Origin: an uncultured Poribacteria bacterium
GTDB taxonomy: Bacteria > Poribacteria > WGA-4E > WGA-3G
Direction of reading: 5' to 3'
DNA: 64,000 nt
NCBI GenBank assembly: GCA_958295855.1
Contig: OY282383.1
Span: 3,328,481-3,392,480 of the forward strand
Position numbers and translations under genes: made by a program. Numbering within the stretch: the stretch's first letter is position 1; every line of letters begins with the position of its first letter. Under the pieces are notes generated by a model. That model was given only the letters and a program-made list of their open reading frames with translations. It had not been told where the DNA came from and ran no database searches. Below, piece after piece: positions 26,501 through 35,137 of the stretch.

Positions 26501-26630
26501 CGCTATCCTCAAGGAACGCTTGGAGATGAGGAAAAAGGGACAGTTCGGGGGTAGCCTCGGGGGTGGCTCGGGTACGGCGTATCTCCTGTAGATAGCGGTT
26601 GCAGCGGGTTTGGAAATTCATTATCTTCAT
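23550..26630 (-). CDS. Type ISP/IIG-like single-chain restriction-methylation enzyme
   Basis: A 1026-residue protein. Residues 60-90 carry a PD-(D/E)XK-like nuclease signature (GRPDF, then GYIEAEA). Residues 357-364 are the SAM-binding motif I (DPATGTGG) and 476-479 the catalytic NPPY of an N6-adenine methylase. After this comes the ISP-type region with LNLHGSTRKKEAVPEGKK and DENVFDIQQG, followed by a target-recognition-like C-terminus. Canonical type ISP enzymes also carry a helicase and are about 1600 residues; none is seen here, so the layout is closer to a type IIG enzyme. It is convergent with the GmrSD-like gene. Confidence 0.88.
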   Translation of the reverse strand: MKIMNFQTRCNRYLQEIRRTRATPEATPELSLFPHLQAFLEDSAVNYFGRDTITFTQEPRKLEQIGRPDFIARDNLLPLGYIEAEAYGRNLDALTGHAETQNARFIENLDNFILTNFVEFRLYTDGTLRVTARATDDSEKLETLLDRFLTAGPVQITTPEALAKHLARRTRELQTQIETTLTDENSQIYGMFSAFKELLLSTLTPADFADMYAQTLAYGLFAARCTLPNATNFSRETAATALPRSNPFLRQLFYQVASPNLEENVTYILDEIATLLRNVSTEMFRTAFTAETHTEDPVIHFYETFLAEYDAQRRVDRGVYYTPPQVISYIVRSVDALLKTKLHKRDGLADNSTLILDPATGTGGFLLAVLDHIREYVITNYGTGDWNQYINAQLVKRLFGFELLVAPYTIAHLKLSLFLQAQGWQATERLRIYLTNTLEDPGEKQQPLPFAGFISDEANAALSVKRDEPLLVILGNPPYPRNSANPSRVGGKLTFIGELMEDYKQIDGKPLGEANQSLQADYVKFIRWAQWRIGKNGEGVIGYIVNNSFLEGPVFRGMRQSLLTSFNVIYVLNLHGSTRKKEAVPEGKKDENVFDIQQGVSIILCVKARDTRASAKIYYADMWGTRGEKYSVLSETDVQDTLWAELVPTSPHYLFVPQATGQRAEYEAGWEITDIFQNSSTGIVSSRDKFTFHHTEQALRNTVTDFTSLTEPEAKRKYNLKDSGDWSVTSAQADLRNHPDTGQHVSQVRYRPFDTRWTYYTGQSSGFHTRPRSEVMHHLQKENLALSVCRVVTSPIWRHALVTDKITEKCYISNRGSESGHVFPLYLYPSPDELELSTERSLNLKPAFLAALSETLALPQTAPFGLPEGVSAEAILAYIYAVLYSPTYRERYYEFLKYGFPRIPLPTDIEYFRKLSTLGQSLIEWHLLKDVYAPPRHRFEGEGDGVVSKIRYEGGHVWINATQHFTDVPEAVWAYEIGAYQVCEKWLRDRRRSVLSHVEVRQYCAILVAVAETLRIMAEIDEVLDF

Positions 26631-26825
26631 GTTTTCGTATTATACACGCTTTGAACCTTAAGTGCAAGAATTTTTGAGGGCTATCAGGGCTATTTCGTTT
26701 TATACACATATCGCCCCTAACGGGGAAACCAAAGAATAGAGGGCAACCCATTTATCACGACACACTCCCTATCCCGTCTGCTCGTAGTAGTGCAATTTAT
26801 TGTGCATTCCGTATACGTTGACGAT
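26631..26825. other. Spacer with no gene
   Basis: Nothing clear beyond an AT-rich start and a small GCCCCTAACGGGG hairpin near 26711. Confidence 0.5.
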
Positions 26826-28247
26826 TTAATCAAACGCAAATCTCGCCCTAAATTCCCCAAAAACGGCAAGCCCTGCACCATAAAACAACACCGCTAACGG
26901 AATCAGCACCCAAACAGACAGATGCCCCTTCAACAGCACCAGCCCGATGCCCATCAAAGCGGAGAGGCCAACCGCTTTAACAATAAAACCTCTTTCAGTT
27001 AACTTGGCAATCCGTTTTGAAATGTAGCCAAACCCAACGATGAGCAGATACGCTTCGCTGATAACCATCGCGACCGCTGCACCTACATGGCTGAAACGGG
27101 GAATGAGAATTACATTGAGCCCGATGTTCAGGAGGGCGGTTGTTCCCATTAGCATAGAAAACGCGCGGCGTTTGTCGGCGGCGCGAAGAACCGTCAAGAC
27201 TACGGTGGTAAAAAAAATCAGGCCGCCAGATGCGCTGAGCCATTGCAATGCTGTCGCCACTTTCGCTACCGTATCTGGCGTATAGGTGGGGAACAACGCT
27301 GCGGTAATTTCGTGGGAGAGCGTTGAGAGCCCAATCGCGAAAGGCACACCGCTGAGCACCATCCACCGCACGCCGAAGGTGTAAACCCCCGGCAATCTGT
27401 CCTGTTCTTTTTCGTAGACGCGAGATAATACTGGAAACATTGCCCCCATCATGAACGCCCCCGGCAGAATCGTGAAGGCGTTGACAATTGCATAAGCTAA
27501 GCCATACCACGTATTCGCATCCACACCGTCCGGGCTCAACTTTGACAGCAGAATCGCATCGACACGAAAATAGAGCAGGTTAAAGAGATTGCCGATCGCA
27601 AACGGCAGTGCCTGCTCCATCAACACCCGCACAATTCCTCGGCTCGGTTGGAAGCGGAGCGCGGTGAAACGGTATCGGGTAATCCCAATGCTCAAAATCA
27701 GGTTGATACAACTTGCTGTCAACATCACCTGACAAACGGTCACGAGTCCGTATCCGAGCAGAATCGCGATGCCTCCGAGCAGGACGAAAGCCCCCCGCTC
27801 AGCAACTACGGTGAGTGCCTCATACTTCATCTCCTCATGTGCGCGAAAGACACATCGGTAGAGTTGTGCTATGGAATTGGCAATCTCTGCCAACCCCAAG
27901 AAAACTATCATTTCCACTATCATCGGAGCGTAGCCGAGGCAGACACCGCTGATAATCATCAGCGTATACGCGCCGAGCGACAAAACCGAACGAATGAGGA
28001 GCGCGTTGCCCAGGTAGAGGCGTGTCTGTGGCAGATGCAACGTCATTTCCCTGACGAGGGGGTTTTGTAGCCCCAGTTCTGTGAGGCTTGCAATGAGGTT
28101 CGTCAGCGCAATTGCAACAAAATAACCGCCCAACGCATGCTCTGTAAAATAACGAGGCATCAGCCATATCGTTATCGCGAGTGCGCCAAGGCGGCCGATA
28201 AGATGTGCACTAAAAAGTGTGGACGTGTTTTTAAAGATACGGTTCAT
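26826..28247 (-). CDS. Polysaccharide flippase (Wzx/MOP family)
   Basis: A 473-residue membrane protein with about twelve to fourteen hydrophobic segments, starting MNRIFKNTSTLFSAHLIGRL and including PFAIGNLFNLLYFRVDAILL, the pattern of lipid-linked oligosaccharide flippases of the MOP superfamily. It would move a polysaccharide repeat unit across the inner membrane. No glycosyltransferase or polymerase lies next to it; the GT4 gene is 14 kb away. The ATG lies about 250 bases from the upstream tsaB-side gene in a spacer holding a family A repeat. Confidence 0.85.
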   Translation of the reverse strand: MNRIFKNTSTLFSAHLIGRLGALAITIWLMPRYFTEHALGGYFVAIALTNLIASLTELGLQNPLVREMTLHLPQTRLYLGNALLIRSVLSLGAYTLMIISGVCLGYAPMIVEMIVFLGLAEIANSIAQLYRCVFRAHEEMKYEALTVVAERGAFVLLGGIAILLGYGLVTVCQVMLTASCINLILSIGITRYRFTALRFQPSRGIVRVLMEQALPFAIGNLFNLLYFRVDAILLSKLSPDGVDANTWYGLAYAIVNAFTILPGAFMMGAMFPVLSRVYEKEQDRLPGVYTFGVRWMVLSGVPFAIGLSTLSHEITAALFPTYTPDTVAKVATALQWLSASGGLIFFTTVVLTVLRAADKRRAFSMLMGTTALLNIGLNVILIPRFSHVGAAVAMVISEAYLLIVGFGYISKRIAKLTERGFIVKAVGLSALMGIGLVLLKGHLSVWVLIPLAVLFYGAGLAVFGEFRARFAFD

Positions 28248-28274
28248 CTAATGGGTGTGCGTTGATTCCCGAGA

Positions 28275-28308
28275 GGGCAAGTACCCCCGCTTTGCGGGGG
28301 TGATAGCC
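28275..28308. repeat. GC-palindrome repeat (family A)
   Basis: CCCCCGC-TTT-GCGGGGG core with weaker outer flanks (GGCAAGTA...TGATAGCC), in the spacer upstream of the flippase. Confidence 0.8.
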
Positions 28309-28421
28309 TTTTGTGTGCTCGATGAAAAGAACATTTGGCACGACCGCGTGTCTAGCACTATGTTCAACGCGAGAGTCGTCCCACTCCAATCTGCGGTTAC
28401 TGAGAACGAAATGTTCTTGCC

Positions 28422-29111
28422 TCAGTACAATCCGACTCTAACGTAGTTCGGCACTAAGGTCCAATAACTATCGCTATTTCCGTGCTGCAGGCGTTGCGCG
28501 CCAAGCAGAGCAATCACTGCGCCGCGTGGAACATTAAAAACAGCGTCTGCAAAGCGCGCCTCTTCACCGAGTCTTTCACGAATTGCGTCCCCGTATGTCG
28601 CAAGTCCGTCGCCAACGAAGTTAAAAGTAGCAGGCACACTCCGCTGTGCCGTCGCCTCACCAAGTCGGTCGAGGAAGGCATTAATCGGTAAGCAGACATC
28701 ATCGCTGAGGCGTTGCCATTCAGCTCCTCCTTCAAAAATTGCCCCATAGATTTCACTCCGCCGGGCATCGAGAAGTGGGCAGATAATACCGTTTGTCCAT
28801 CGGAGGTTATAGGCGACAGCTTCCAAAGTTGAAACGCCCACAATCGGTTTGTCCACAGCGTAACAAAGCGATTTAATTGTCGCAACGCCGATGCGGATGC
28901 CGGTGAAAGAGCCAGGGCCTATGCCGACAGCACAGCCATCCAGTGCATCGGCTGTTATGTCGCCCCACTTCAGCACGGTGTCAATTGCGGGCATGAGTCT
29001 GGAGGAGTGCGCTTGGACGATATTGAGCGTATGCTCAGCGACTAAATTATCGCCATCAATTAAAGCAACACTCCCGATGGGGGTTGAGGTGTCAATACCG
29101 AGTACTTTCAT
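28422..29111 (-). CDS. tsaB: TsaB, tRNA t6A biosynthesis protein
   Basis: A 229-residue actin-like ATPase-fold protein starting MKVLGIDTSTPIGSVALIDG, with HSSRLMPAIDTVL and GPGSFTGIRIGVATIKSL, the TsaB hallmarks. It partners TsaD and TsaE (12268-12711) in making t6A. A family C repeat (28623-28655, GGCACACTCCGCTGTGCC) is read in frame near residues 152-163, a variable surface part, so the gene probably remains functional. Confidence 0.93.
   Translation of the reverse strand: MKVLGIDTSTPIGSVALIDGDNLVAEHTLNIVQAHSSRLMPAIDTVLKWGDITADALDGCAVGIGPGSFTGIRIGVATIKSLCYAVDKPIVGVSTLEAVAYNLRWTNGIICPLLDARRSEIYGAIFEGGAEWQRLSDDVCLPINAFLDRLGEATAQRSVPATFNFVGDGLATYGDAIRERLGEEARFADAVFNVPRGAVIALLGAQRLQHGNSDSYWTLVPNYVRVGLY
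28623..28655. repeat. GGCAC...GTGCC repeat (family C), in frame in tsaB
   Basis: AAAGTAGCAGGCACACTCCG then CTGTGCCG. Relative of the copies at 39361, 40987, 45143, 45371 and 57110. Confidence 0.65.
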
Positions 29112-29245
29112 CTTTTATCAAGGCACCGTAATATTCAAATCCACATTAATGTCCTGAAACTTTATTGTTTGTTGCTCAGAGCAACCATTGGTATAGGAAA
29201 CTTTTCACATTTCACTGCCAGATTTGTAATTACCTAAATTGCCGA

Positions 29246-31312
29246 CTATTCATCCCGCCTCTCCTCTACCTGTTTTTCAAACGCCTGACGTATCAAGCAC
29301 ATGATGTAGTTGAGTTCATCTGTAGAAGAAAGCTTAACCCTTACATCTCCTTGGCCAACATGGTTTTTGTTTGTGGTATCCTTGCACAACCCTCGTGGGT
29401 CATTGATGTCAGGAAAGGGTAGGTTTAAGACTAAAAGCAGCCCTTTTGCCTGTGGTTGAATGGATACGAATATCATGTCCGTAATCTTGTAAACGATACA
29501 AGTTTTGTGGATGTGTTCATTGACAGAGCCTAACTTCTGAATGTCCGACTGTAATTGCTTGAATAATTCTAGCACTTCACCAGTAAGAAAACGGTGATCG
29601 GCTAGTGTGTAAACCTTCCTATTCTCTTGATAGCAACGCTCCGGTTCTTTCCGCGGAACGCCAAGGTCAATCCAGATTTTGAGTGCCTCTTGAAAAAGCT
29701 GCTCTGCTCGGTTTGCGATAGCGGTTTCGTTCCATTCATTCGCTTTGGCGATACTTTGATTTACGCGCAACGGGCTCTCGCTAAAAACCTCTACCCATTT
29801 ATCTGTGAAGGGACGATTGCTTAACTCCGGATTGTACCCGGTAAGGGTGAGGTTGCCAATTGTGTGAAGGTACTTTTCATGCACTTCTTCCCAGTTTTCG
29901 CCTAAATCCTTTTGCCATTCTTCAGTCAGTTTTTGCGGCATCACATGCTCAATAGAATATTCGTCAACACTGACGGGCTCTTTGCGTCCATAGTTCTCTA
30001 GCTTGCGTAGCAGATACTTGCAAGTGCGTAAATCATAAATGTTTTTGATAAGAAGTTCTTGTCGAAATTCGGAATCTGATGGATAACGGTCGTATAAAGG
30101 CATCTGTTTGAGAGCAACCCTCAGACTTTCGAGATAATTATCTTTGTCAACTTTCTCCATCAGTTTTGCAAAAACTCGGTTCAATCCTCTTGTTGGAATG
30201 TCACAAATTGAGCGGCGGAAAATGTAACTCTCTATCAACCGAAGGATGTCGATGAGGTTCGCTTTGAAGATTTTCCCTTGTTTGTAGTCTTCATAGACCT
30301 CAAGTAAGAACGGAACGACGACATCAACGTTAAGGGCCTGAATATCCTCAAAGCACTCTCGAATTTCAGAATCTCCCTCTTCGTCTAACACGATACGGAC
30401 ATAGTGCTCTGAATAGCGATGGATCTCCTCAATAATACTTTCTAAATCTTCTGGGCTCCTTGCGTTATCCATAAACCTTTTGAAATGGTTGTAAACGCTG
30501 TTAAGAGGGGGAATGTCACGTGTCTTTAGTGTAAGATAGTCCCTGATAAAACGGCCAAATCGCTTTGTGTACGCTTCACCAAAACGGTTCTCCATTGGGT
30601 ACCAATAGTCCTTATAGAGTCTGTTCTGGAACTCGCGTTCCTGTCCTAAGAGCACATAATTACGGATGAGATCGGCTTGTGCAAGATTAACTCCAGTGGC
30701 GTTGATACTCTCAAAGATCAGTTGTGGATTATCGGAACCGAGCTCCAGTGCAATGTCCACAATCATCAACTTCTGAATCCCTTTATATACCGTTTCAAGA
30801 TTTGCGGATTTGAGTTTTGTTTCAAAAAATCGGTAGTTTTCCACCAGCAGTGAGGTTTGATCAGAAGCCTGTCCCTCCCTTAACAACTGAATCAAGGTAT
30901 CCTTGTCATGTTCTGTGAGTATCTGTTTGTAGTACAACTCTCCCTCTTCGTCAGCATTGAACAGATAATAGCGTTCTAGCCTTCCACGGTCTATGCCGAT
31001 ATCAATGTTTTGCTCTTCGATGGCTCTGCCGAGTGCAGACATCAACAGCGAAAGCGTCGTCAATCGCTGTTGACCGTCAATAACAAGGTAAGACGGTATT
31101 ATCGTAGGTAAAGTCGTCGTATCGGAAGGCATAGATACGATCGAACCAAGAAAATAGTCCGTGGTCTCTTCATTTTCCCCTACACGGCACACGTCATCCC
31201 ATAGCTGCTTGCAATGACTTTTATTCCAGCTGTGCCGACGTTGATAAATTGGCACTATAAACTGTTTCGGACCTTGCAAGAATCTCAGTAATTCTGCTCC
31301 AGTTGCTTTCAT
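29246..31312 (-). CDS. GmrSD-type (DUF262 + DUF1524) protein with DUF5655-like tail
   Basis: A 688-residue protein, not a close copy of the one at 21433. DUF262: FIVPIYQRRHSWNKSHC, IDGQQRLTTLSLLMSAL, FESINATGVNLAQADLIRN. DUF1524: YSIEHVMPQKLTEEW and IGNLTLTGYNPELSNR. The last 110 residues (EVLELFKQLQSDIQKLG, then FEKQVEERRDE) resemble a DUF5655 tail. The ATG has AAGGA upstream. Expected to be an NTP-dependent nuclease against modified DNA (established for GmrSD, inferred here). It lies downstream of the CfrBI-like pair on the same strand. Confidence 0.88.
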   Translation of the reverse strand: MKATGAELLRFLQGPKQFIVPIYQRRHSWNKSHCKQLWDDVCRVGENEETTDYFLGSIVSMPSDTTTLPTIIPSYLVIDGQQRLTTLSLLMSALGRAIEEQNIDIGIDRGRLERYYLFNADEEGELYYKQILTEHDKDTLIQLLREGQASDQTSLLVENYRFFETKLKSANLETVYKGIQKLMIVDIALELGSDNPQLIFESINATGVNLAQADLIRNYVLLGQEREFQNRLYKDYWYPMENRFGEAYTKRFGRFIRDYLTLKTRDIPPLNSVYNHFKRFMDNARSPEDLESIIEEIHRYSEHYVRIVLDEEGDSEIRECFEDIQALNVDVVVPFLLEVYEDYKQGKIFKANLIDILRLIESYIFRRSICDIPTRGLNRVFAKLMEKVDKDNYLESLRVALKQMPLYDRYPSDSEFRQELLIKNIYDLRTCKYLLRKLENYGRKEPVSVDEYSIEHVMPQKLTEEWQKDLGENWEEVHEKYLHTIGNLTLTGYNPELSNRPFTDKWVEVFSESPLRVNQSIAKANEWNETAIANRAEQLFQEALKIWIDLGVPRKEPERCYQENRKVYTLADHRFLTGEVLELFKQLQSDIQKLGSVNEHIHKTCIVYKITDMIFVSIQPQAKGLLLVLNLPFPDINDPRGLCKDTTNKNHVGQGDVRVKLSSTDELNYIMCLIRQAFEKQVEERRDE

Positions 31313-31695
31313 GGGTTATATTCCTTGTGTTGAATGTTAGGCTGGATTTTCGCCTATCACCAGTGATGTAATCAGTTCAAAGTCAGTCATATCGCTGACC
31401 TGTTTTTGTCGATTGGGAGAGATGCTACTACGACTCGATAATTTTGACTGCTCTCACCCGCTAAAGCGTTGGGATTCTTAGTGTTTACTTACACAATCCT
31501 ATTCTTGAAACCAACAACCTCTCATTACAGACGATTTGGGGATACAATATCCATTCAGAGCCCGAATTACGCAAGTCGGAGGACAGGACATTGGGCGGAA
31601 AATCCCAACGCTTGCGTTCCTGTCCAACGGATACTAGTATTATACTATTCGACAACAATAAAGTCAAGTTTTTTGGTTCGCCCGACCTAAAATTT
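31313..31695. other. Hairpin-rich spacer, possible remnant of an IS605-type end
   Basis: No gene supported. A nested hairpin lies at 31581-31625 (GGACAGGA...TCCTGTCC outside TTGGG...CCCAA). About 110 bases before it is CTCACCCGCTAAAGCGTTGGG, which looks like the end hairpin of some tnpB elements. This is a weak resemblance. Confidence 0.35.
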
Positions 31696-32688
31696 TCATT
31701 CAAGTTCAACCAATAATTCTAAGCCAGAATCGTTATCTTGTTCACCTTCTCGTAAAACTACCTCCGGGGTTACAGAGACTTGGACATCATCGGAGAGAAT
31801 TACGGACAAAATTTTATCCAATGCTTCTTGGAGGTCCCCGGTAAACGGTTTGCAAGGAATAGACAGGGCATTTAGGACCTCCTCAAACCTTTTGTATCCA
31901 TCTTTAGTCTGAAGCTCAACCCAGAGAATCTTGTTTGAATCCATTTGTGCTTTGCTCAGATCTGAAAGTTTATTAGCAACTAAGACGCTACTATCACGAG
32001 CGTACACTGCATCGGCACTTTCAGGATTGCCTTTTCCCATCAACTTCACTTCACAAGGATAGCCGTTCCCTAGGGCATCAAATAGGTAAAAATCGGCTTC
32101 TCGTTGTGAGTCCGGGAGACGGCCCTGGTCAAAGTATCTTTTCGGCACTTGAAAAAGCGCGCAAAGGGTGACTATCAACGGTTTTTCAACCTGTTTTCCC
32201 GCTGTACTCCATAATCCTCCCCGAAGTGCGGAACGTTTGACAGCGAGTGTGTTGATGACAATCAAACTCTCATTGATATTCAAATCAACACTCACATCCC
32301 GAAATTTTATTGTAAGGGTTACATTAAGGTCGTCTTGTTCAGTCAAACTGTCAATGGCATCGTAGAGCGTATCGTAATGTTCTATGGACGCTTCTAACAC
32401 AATTTGCTTGCGGGCTGAATTGTACATATTTGAAATTGTTTTCCTATTCAGGCCTGAATGAATAGCGATTTCTTGTGGCAAAAATGAATCTGAACAGATA
32501 AATTCTTTTTTGTACCAATCAACCGTCACATCCTTATTATCTAACTTTGCCCAAGCAACACGTTTGAAAAAGTCAACGACATATTGCAAGAACGCTGCAT
32601 CAATCAGAGTCAAGACTTCGGAACGGTAATCCTGCCCTGCGATGAGTTTACGAATGATATTTTTGATAACGGCACCGGTAACAGTCAT
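31696..32688 (-). CDS. CfrBI-like type II restriction endonuclease
   Basis: A 330-residue protein of the CfrBI restriction family. It begins MTVTGAVIKNIIRKLIAGQD and has the PD-(D/E)XK core in its second half (QREADFYLFD, then YPCEVKLMGKGNPESADA, giving Asp...Glu-x-Lys). A helix-turn-helix-like segment (LPQEIAIHSGLNRKTISNMY) is also visible. Its ATG overlaps the stop of the methylase gene by four bases (ATGA), so the pair is translationally coupled. CfrBI itself recognises CCWWGG; the specificity here cannot be read. Confidence 0.85.
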   Translation of the reverse strand: MTVTGAVIKNIIRKLIAGQDYRSEVLTLIDAAFLQYVVDFFKRVAWAKLDNKDVTVDWYKKEFICSDSFLPQEIAIHSGLNRKTISNMYNSARKQIVLEASIEHYDTLYDAIDSLTEQDDLNVTLTIKFRDVSVDLNINESLIVINTLAVKRSALRGGLWSTAGKQVEKPLIVTLCALFQVPKRYFDQGRLPDSQREADFYLFDALGNGYPCEVKLMGKGNPESADAVYARDSSVLVANKLSDLSKAQMDSNKILWVELQTKDGYKRFEEVLNALSIPCKPFTGDLQEALDKILSVILSDDVQVSVTPEVVLREGEQDNDSGLELLVELE

Positions 32689-34088
32689 AATTTTTGATTC
32701 TCTTCTGCTATATTAGCTTTTAATTCATTCAGCGAAAGAACCCGAGGCTCCGCGTCAGTAAATAAGGCGGCATCAAGCAGCTGTCTTGCGCGTACAACAT
32801 ATTCTACTTCCTTTTCACAGAGAAGAAAGTATCTTTCATGGGTTAGCGCAACGTTGCCAACTGTCCCACTGCCGCCAAATGGGTCGAAGACAAGATCCCC
32901 TTTGAAAGAGTAAAATTGAACGATGCGCGAGGCCAATTCATCTGGAAAAACTGCAGGATGAACTTTGTCCGTTGCGGGATTGATGTGCCAGACGTTCGTT
33001 TTCTCATAGTCTCTCAAGACTCGGCTGGTGTTAACAATTTCCTCATCATATTGTCGAATATTCCAATCGATAAGTTTATCTGTCTTTTTGCGGTACACCA
33101 TGACGCTTTCGGTGACAGAATTCGCCTTGTAACCGAGGGGTTTACGATGCTGAAAGAAACCTCCGTTTCGATTCTTGGCGGCATAGTCAGGTTTCACCCA
33201 CACGATGTCATCAATAAACTCCCACCCGATTTCGGTGAGGCGCGGGTGAATGTCATAAGGAATTGCATACCGCTTACTGGCATGTGCTCGGCTGATGCGT
33301 GGCACGATAACAGGGGATGTGTTCAGCACAAAGAACCTCCCCTCCTTGGTAATGCGATGCGTCTCCTTGAACACCGCGGTCAGAAAGTTAAGATACGCCT
33401 CGTAACTCGGAAAAATGGTGTAGTCGCGCGCATTATAGTAGGGCGGGGAGGTAAAAGTCAGATGGATGGACTCGTCCGGCATTACTTTTAACGCCTCTTG
33501 GACATCAGCACAGACCATTACGTTTTTGAGTGCATCCGGACTGGCAGGATGGTTTCGCGATTTAGCGGTTTCCGTTGGGTCCTGGCACTGCGATTCTCTC
33601 GCGATATGCTCCTGAATCAACTCATTGGGATGTTTAGCAAGCGAGGCTAACACCCGTTTAACTTCAGGGTGTTCTTTTTTGAAGTAAAGCAATCCGCGCA
33701 GTGCTTGCAATACAATTTTAGGATCTGCATCGGTGGCAAACCGTGTCAAAATCGGAATTGCGTTTTCGGTTCTGAGTCGGCCTATCGCTGATACGGCTTC
33801 GCGGCGAGCGAGTGTGTTTTTCTCGGTTTCGGCAAACACGATGAGTGTCTGTAAAAAACGTTCATCTTTTAACTTTCCGACATTCTTTATCGCGAGGCAC
33901 CGGATTTTCGGGTTGTGGTGGGTGAGCAAAGGCACAAACAACTGGCCATCAAACCCTTCCGGCAGTTTGCCGAGGTTTTTAAGCGTGGAAAGCAGCTGTT
34001 GTTCCGCGTTAGTCGGTGCCAGGGCTACCCTGAAAAATGGAGCGTTCAGTTTTAATTTTTCATGTTCAATGGTGGCTTTGGTTAACAT
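32685..34088 (-). CDS. Beta-class DNA methyltransferase with N-terminal HEAT repeats
   Basis: A 467-residue methylase. Catalytic motif IV (TSPPYY, residues 213-218) comes before SAM motif I (DPFGGSGT, 402-409), the beta-class order. SPPY implies N4-cytosine methylation, as in CfrBI. The first 165 residues are HEAT-like helical repeats (FVPLLTHHNPKIRCLAIKNV, TLARREAVSAIGRLRTENA), an unusual fusion. It protects DNA from the nuclease encoded directly downstream, whose start overlaps its stop. Confidence 0.88.
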   Translation of the reverse strand: MLTKATIEHEKLKLNAPFFRVALAPTNAEQQLLSTLKNLGKLPEGFDGQLFVPLLTHHNPKIRCLAIKNVGKLKDERFLQTLIVFAETEKNTLARREAVSAIGRLRTENAIPILTRFATDADPKIVLQALRGLLYFKKEHPEVKRVLASLAKHPNELIQEHIARESQCQDPTETAKSRNHPASPDALKNVMVCADVQEALKVMPDESIHLTFTSPPYYNARDYTIFPSYEAYLNFLTAVFKETHRITKEGRFFVLNTSPVIVPRISRAHASKRYAIPYDIHPRLTEIGWEFIDDIVWVKPDYAAKNRNGGFFQHRKPLGYKANSVTESVMVYRKKTDKLIDWNIRQYDEEIVNTSRVLRDYEKTNVWHINPATDKVHPAVFPDELASRIVQFYSFKGDLVFDPFGGSGTVGNVALTHERYFLLCEKEVEYVVRARQLLDAALFTDAEPRVLSLNELKANIAEENQKL

Positions 34089-34147
34089 CTTTTTTCGTGC
34101 ATTGCTCCTTTTGTAGAATAGTGTCCATGGGTTCTTCTGCCATCACA

Positions 34148-34981
34148 TTAATTCAGGCTCGCAAGTAGTTTTCGGAGAACTTGTATATTCCGCTCAATCA
34201 CCGCAGCATCCCGCGCATCCGCTTCAAGCTGGAGGTACGTCTCAAAAGCGGTGATTGCTTGATTATAGGCATCGTTTTTGTAGCATAGGTAGCCGAGTTG
34301 CCGGTAATCCAGGGCGGCGTTCGGTAGGAGCCATGTGATGCGTTGTGCAGCTTCAGCGGCTTTGTCGTACCGCTCAAGGACGGTATAGGCACGCGCCAGG
34401 TTCCGCAAAATGCGCGCCAAAATCTCCTTATTCGTCGCTTCCGCTAACATCCGAGGGTGTAGTTCTACCGGCTCCCTGAAGTTTTCCTGGAGTTTCGCTC
34501 GGAGTGCATCTTCTGACATGAAGTTTCCGTTGTCATAAGCATCAACAAAAATATCCAGATTCTCATATTTGTATTTGACAATGAAATGGCTCGGAAAATT
34601 TATCCCGACGAGCGGCAACCCGGCCCGCTTGCCAACCTCAATGTAGGCCACGGAGAGCGTAATCGGAATTCCTGTTTTTTTATCGATAACAGCGTTGAGA
34701 AAGTTGTTGTCCAAAGCGTAATAGTTATCAACATTTCCCTTAAAGCCTTTTTCCTCAAACAGATAGCGGTTCAGTTCAGCAATGTGGCGTTCCGGGAACA
34801 TCGTTTGCTGAACGCGTTCCCGAACAGCATCAGCCATCTCATCTAACTGATGCAAATAGGCTTCTATATCAAGCTCAGGATACTCGCTTTGTGCGATATG
34901 TAAAGCACCGATTGCCAGGCCGAGTACGCTATCTGGCTGATCTGCGAAGTGGATAAATGAATCGAATTCGCCGTTTTTCAT
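34148..34981 (-). CDS. SirB1-type transglutaminase-like/TPR protein
   Basis: A 277-residue protein of the SirB1 family: a transglutaminase-like domain (LNRYLFEEKGFKGN, KKTGIPITLSVAYIEVGKRAG, INFPSHFIVKYK) followed by TPR units (NLARAYTVLERYDKAAEAAQ, LGYLCYKNDAYNQAITAFE). The biochemical role is not established. It is transcribed away from the tRNA gene. Confidence 0.85.
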   Translation of the reverse strand: MKNGEFDSFIHFADQPDSVLGLAIGALHIAQSEYPELDIEAYLHQLDEMADAVRERVQQTMFPERHIAELNRYLFEEKGFKGNVDNYYALDNNFLNAVIDKKTGIPITLSVAYIEVGKRAGLPLVGINFPSHFIVKYKYENLDIFVDAYDNGNFMSEDALRAKLQENFREPVELHPRMLAEATNKEILARILRNLARAYTVLERYDKAAEAAQRITWLLPNAALDYRQLGYLCYKNDAYNQAITAFETYLQLEADARDAAVIERNIQVLRKLLASLN

Positions 34982-35009
34982 AATGTCCTAAAAAAATTGC
35001 AATTTTTTC

Positions 35010-35038
35010 TTGCTTTTTAGCCAAACATGTGGTATCAT
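35010..35038 (+). promoter_or_regulatory. Promoter of the tRNA-Ala gene
   Basis: TTGCTT, 17 bases, TATCAT, ending 20 bases before the mature tRNA. Confidence 0.6.
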
Positions 35039-35058
35039 TAAGATAATCGAAATTAGAT

Positions 35059-35131
<73 letters not shown>

Positions 35132-35137
35132 CTTTTT

